Shown: one piece after another, positions 61,901 to 64,000 of the stretch | Numbering within the stretch: the first letter of the stretch is position 1 | Layout: each line of letters opens with the position of its first letter | Origin: Aquimarina macrocephali JAMB N27 | GTDB taxonomy: Bacteria > Bacteroidota > Bacteroidia > Flavobacteriales > Flavobacteriaceae | Length of the DNA stretch: 64,000 nt | Direction of reading: 5' to 3' | Assembly (NCBI RefSeq): GCF_000520995.1 | Contig: NZ_JACA01000033.1 | Coordinates: forward strand, 62,001 to 126,000 | Notes under the pieces: generated by a model | What the model was told of the DNA's origin: nothing | The model's input: the letters and a program-made list of their open reading frames with translations, nothing else | Database searches by the model: none | Translations under genes and position numbers: made by a program

Positions 61901-64000
61901 AAAAACCGAACCCTTCTAATCCTGAGGGAAATAAAAAACTATATAAGTCAGGAGCATTAAATGTTTTTGATGGAGATGCAGATTATTTGTATGTAAAACT
62001 TCAGTCAGGAGAAACAGCTACAACAGATGCTGATTTTAGATCAAAATATTTAAAAGGGATTGAGAATAAACCGATTTATTTTAGATTCTTAATGAATATG
62101 ACTAAAGCCGGGGCATTACATACACCTGCAAAACCTAGTAATGATTTTGATTATGTAACCGGATATTTTGAAATCTCCAAAAATAAACAGATCAATGTAT
62201 TTAAAAAAACAGATGGAGAAGTGTATGCGGCCATCCCCATGAAAATGACGGATATCGAAGGCGGAGTTTTAGGTACTAAACAAGTCAATCCGATCTCTAA
62301 AGCAGGATGGTATTATGGACGACAATACCTAAATGGATTGGTGTATGGAATTAACATGGATTATAGATCTGAAAATTTAGAGAGTATAGCAAAGAAATTG
62401 ATTAGTAGTGTTGCTGCAATCAAAGACCTTGTCACGGGTCCTAATAAGAAGTTACGAAGTAATGAATTTTTATGTGCACAGCGTTTTATACCAGAAAAGT
62501 CCTGGATACGTTTGTCAACTCCCGGAAAGTATAAGCTAGGAGGCGGTGTAAGGATAAAGAAATTGGTGATGAGAGATCAGTGGAATAAAATGGTGGATGC
62601 CACAATTCCTGATACTAATGAAAAGTATAATAAAGAGTATGGACAAACGTATGAATATACCTTAGATGATGGGAGTTCTAGTGGTGTTGCCACTTATGAG
62701 CCTAACCAAAGTAAGGAAAATCCATTTGTAGAACCATTTTATAATCATTCGGATCGTCTGGTAGCACCTCGTGAAGTAAATTATATAGAGAAACCATTTG
62801 GAGAATCTTTTTTCCCTTCTTCAGTTATAACCTATAGTAAAGTTACGGTGAGTAATCTGAAGCGAGAAGGAATATCAAAACATGCAACAGGTAAGGTGGT
62901 AACAGAACATTTCACTTCCAAAGATTATCCAACTGTTGTTGATTACACAGATATTGATGCTGGTATGGTAACAAACCAAAATGATTTTTTAAAGAATATG
63001 TTAAAAGGAATTTTTGGGGCACCCATCGCGATGAAAAACGAATTTACGCTTTCTCAGGGTTTTATGGTGCATACCAATGATATGAATGGAAAGATGCGTT
63101 TTCAGAAAGTATATGCAGAGCATCAGGATAAAGCCATATCATCTGTAGAATATAAATATAGTACCCAACAAAATGATATAACAAAATTAGATAATAAACT
63201 ACCAATAATCTCAAAAGATGGTAAGGTGCTTTATGATCGAGAAATTGGAGTGGATTATGATATGGTTACAGATTTTAGAGAAAGTTATTCTAAATCCGAA
63301 AATAAAGGATTTAAAGGAAATATAGTTATTTTAATAATAGGTGTATTTCCAGTTCCAGTTCCTATGGTGGTCCCTTCTATGACCAAGATGGAAAATATAG
63401 CCCATTCAGCCATCACTACCAAAGTAATTCATACAACGGCAGTACTAAAAGAAAAAATAGCTACAGATCTCGGATCTAAGGTGTCAACTATAAATGAAGC
63501 TTGGGATGCAGAAACGGGACAAGTATTATTAACCCGAACTGTCAATGAATTTGATGATGAATACTACAACTTTAATTTTCCTGCATACTGGGCCTATGAT
63601 AATATGGGGCAGGCATCTCGTAATATAGGTATTACTGGAATTTTGAAAAGGTCAGGGAGTTTCTTTACTATTCCTGATGCTAAGAAATATTTTACGCTAG
63701 GAGATGAAATAATAGCTACCTATGGCAGAGCAAAGAAGAGCGATCGACTTTGGATTGTAGGGTTTAATCCTGCGGGTGATGGAGTGATGTTAATGAAAAG
63801 AAACGGAAGCGTCATTAATACTTCTGAAGGAGCAGATATTAGTGAGGAGATTAACTTCAAAATAGTAAGATCAGGACGTAGGAATCAACAAATGGCCAAT
63901 ATGGGGTCCATTACAATGATGAAAAACCCAATCAAAGGAAGTACTGGAGCAAATTTGAATCAAATAGATACCAATACATTCACGCTAAATACAAATACAC
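58972..64000 (+). CDS. Giant secreted Rhs-like protein, 3' end outside the window
   Basis: An open frame from ATG 58972 runs to the window edge without a stop (at least 1676 residues). A signal peptide (residues 1-36, ending near LWALTSG) is followed by an N-terminal block with LSSGNFNYNIPV, LAYDSG and GLGWNLNVG, the Bacteroidetes counterpart of the Rhs/YD opening (SGNF, Y-S, GxGW). The rest is beta-rich with many short strands and no catalytic domain yet visible; a C-terminal repeat or toxin domain would lie beyond 64000. Transcribed with a Skp-like chaperone and a lipoprotein. Confidence 0.8.
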   Translation, partial: MINTIRKSKVTKVIASYLAIQLIVQMIQPMQLWALTSGPSQPEFKSFTPIGTSDMVNLSSGNFNYNIPVMDVGGYPLNLAYDSGVTMDQESSWVGLGWNLNVGQINRQVRGIPDDFKGDEMTYENNMKNNVTVGVYAGFDGQIFGLEAPDGLKASFGMDVKYNNYTGVSFKPSYGIQFGLTEGVSVGIQASSSVTDGATISPSVNAKIGNESLFDSAVGGSLNAGVSYNSNRGLSSFNMGASVNLSKGVFDEMKVEKSLSSGSGSYSFSTPTWTPRKRTAFTDISGTVAVSVGGDIWGFDGELEVSAMGAVQKIKDPFKVEKAYGYEFTGFANPNNILDYNREKEQLISKTTLALPTTNYTYDLYTVQGQGIGGMFRPFRSQIGQINDVFVQDENDSFSLGVEIEPGSGMHAGVNFTVAPSESHTGIWDTKALQYFKQEREGIKEAGDSLNYEPVYHKYIGEPRIDKDQELFEDLGGYAPIALKLGGSRSSFDRYADNRFRIKTYTDNFIPEYKDLGGAEFKKKFKRSNRDVRNQNIQKISAEDLPKFYNNKNYVDSRINKEAEPHHTAEVRVQNTDGSIYVFGETAYNNVKREVAFTTDSNTYNCATGLVTYQGGENSTGNRSGIDHFFNAVNTPSYTHTYLLSSVLSSDYEDLKGDGPTDDDLGAYTNFVYTNKEDTYKWRIPYGAMQASYNAGLNTNKADQKGSYIYGEKEIKYIDKIVTKTHVAIFDLSPRKDARGVAGENGGAPSSGQQMYKIDKVRLYSKPEALKAKILDDDATNDLPISAIKTAHFVYDYSLCKKVENNKGEAPNGNELRNEGGKLTLKKVYFTYRDSKMGKYTPYTFNYDGFNPDYNLKSYDVWGGYKPIVKDALQYDQNGNVVYIKNENGVDVPQMNPNFEGGNTGFCNTGDAITAPEFAFIQQDDRKLQDSFSSAWSLTSIDLPSGGKIDLTYESDDYQYVQNRDALQMFKVVGTGEKPNPSNPEGNKKLYKSGALNVFDGDADYLYVKLQSGETATTDADFRSKYLKGIENKPIYFRFLMNMTKAGALHTPAKPSNDFDYVTGYFEISKNKQINVFKKTDGEVYAAIPMKMTDIEGGVLGTKQVNPISKAGWYYGRQYLNGLVYGINMDYRSENLESIAKKLISSVAAIKDLVTGPNKKLRSNEFLCAQRFIPEKSWIRLSTPGKYKLGGGVRIKKLVMRDQWNKMVDATIPDTNEKYNKEYGQTYEYTLDDGSSSGVATYEPNQSKENPFVEPFYNHSDRLVAPREVNYIEKPFGESFFPSSVITYSKVTVSNLKREGISKHATGKVVTEHFTSKDYPTVVDYTDIDAGMVTNQNDFLKNMLKGIFGAPIAMKNEFTLSQGFMVHTNDMNGKMRFQKVYAEHQDKAISSVEYKYSTQQNDITKLDNKLPIISKDGKVLYDREIGVDYDMVTDFRESYSKSENKGFKGNIVILIIGVFPVPVPMVVPSMTKMENIAHSAITTKVIHTTAVLKEKIATDLGSKVSTINEAWDAETGQVLLTRTVNEFDDEYYNFNFPAYWAYDNMGQASRNIGITGILKRSGSFFTIPDAKKYFTLGDEIIATYGRAKKSDRLWIVGFNPAGDGVMLMKRNGSVINTSEGADISEEINFKIVRSGRRNQQMANMGSITMMKNPIKGSTGANLNQIDTNTFTLNTNT

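Noticed and set aside
1..64000. CRISPR arrays, tRNA or rRNA genes, prophage
   Set aside because: No regularly spaced direct repeats of CRISPR size, no tRNA cloverleaf or rRNA sequence, and no phage structural genes were seen.

Overview
The window reads as the chromosome of a marine-type Bacteroidetes, most likely Flavobacteriaceae (an Aquimarina-like genus is a guess from overall flavour). Reasons: AT-rich DNA, promoters of the Bacteroidetes form TAnnTTTG with or without an upstream TTG, many lipoproteins with D/N-rich residues after the lipobox Cys, few Shine-Dalgarno sequences, LytS/LytTR two-component pairs, a DUF4159/MoxR/DUF58/BatA-like cluster, and Bacteroidetes versions of SQR, FrdCAB and RND pumps. 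No rRNA, tRNA, CRISPR array or phage region is visible.

Layout. 0.4-5.5 kb: imelysin / di-heme oxidoreductase / imelysin / HTTM cluster, probably metal (iron) acquisition. 5.6-9.8 kb: HxlR regulator divergent from a membrane protein and a YdhR-like protein, then a GNAT, a DJ-1/PfpI lipoprotein and a serine hydrolase. 10.4-12.3 kb: LytS-type kinase and LytTR response regulator. 12.6-21.1 kb: a co-directional run encoding C4-dicarboxylate transporter, aspartase, periplasmic asparaginase, a three-subunit fumarate reductase/succinate dehydrogenase and a porin, i.e. asparagine to aspartate to fumarate to succinate. 21.4-26.6 kb: two paralogous lipoproteins around a second LytS/LytTR pair whose kinase carries a nonsense codon, then a DUF2235 hydrolase. 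26.7-30.0 kb: HtrA-like protease and three exported proteins. 30.2-36.8 kb: RND efflux operon whose TolC carries an extra N-terminal binding-protein-like domain. 36.9-38.0 kb: PsiE-like protein and K+ channel. 38.0-44.2 kb: sulfide-oxidation island (SQR, rhodanese, persulfide dioxygenase, SulP, Crp/Fnr regulator, DUF983). 44.9-47.9 kb: TldD/TldE. 48.0-56.0 kb: DUF4159, MoxR, DUF58, BatA-like membrane operon, with a 145-bp MITE-like insertion. 56.1-64 kb: two small membrane proteins, then a Skp-like protein, a lipoprotein and a giant Rhs-like secreted protein that runs off the end.

Two regulatory architectures stand out because they recur at fixed geometry. (1) Three promoters (before the C4-dicarboxylate operon, before the 21.4-kb lipoprotein transcript and before the 28-kb exported-protein genes) each carry three TTTCAC-like direct half-sites 21 bp apart, starting exactly 82, 61 and 40 bp upstream of the -7 element: the signature expected of a LytTR regulator, and two LytTR regulators are encoded alongside. 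(2) Four promoters of the sulfide island each carry a GTAAC-N4-GTTAC palindrome exactly 22 bp upstream of a TACTTTTA-type -7 element, placing its centre near -41.5, the class II activator position, and a Crp/Fnr-family gene lies inside the island. Both were read by eye from the sequence; the protein-DNA assignments are inference.
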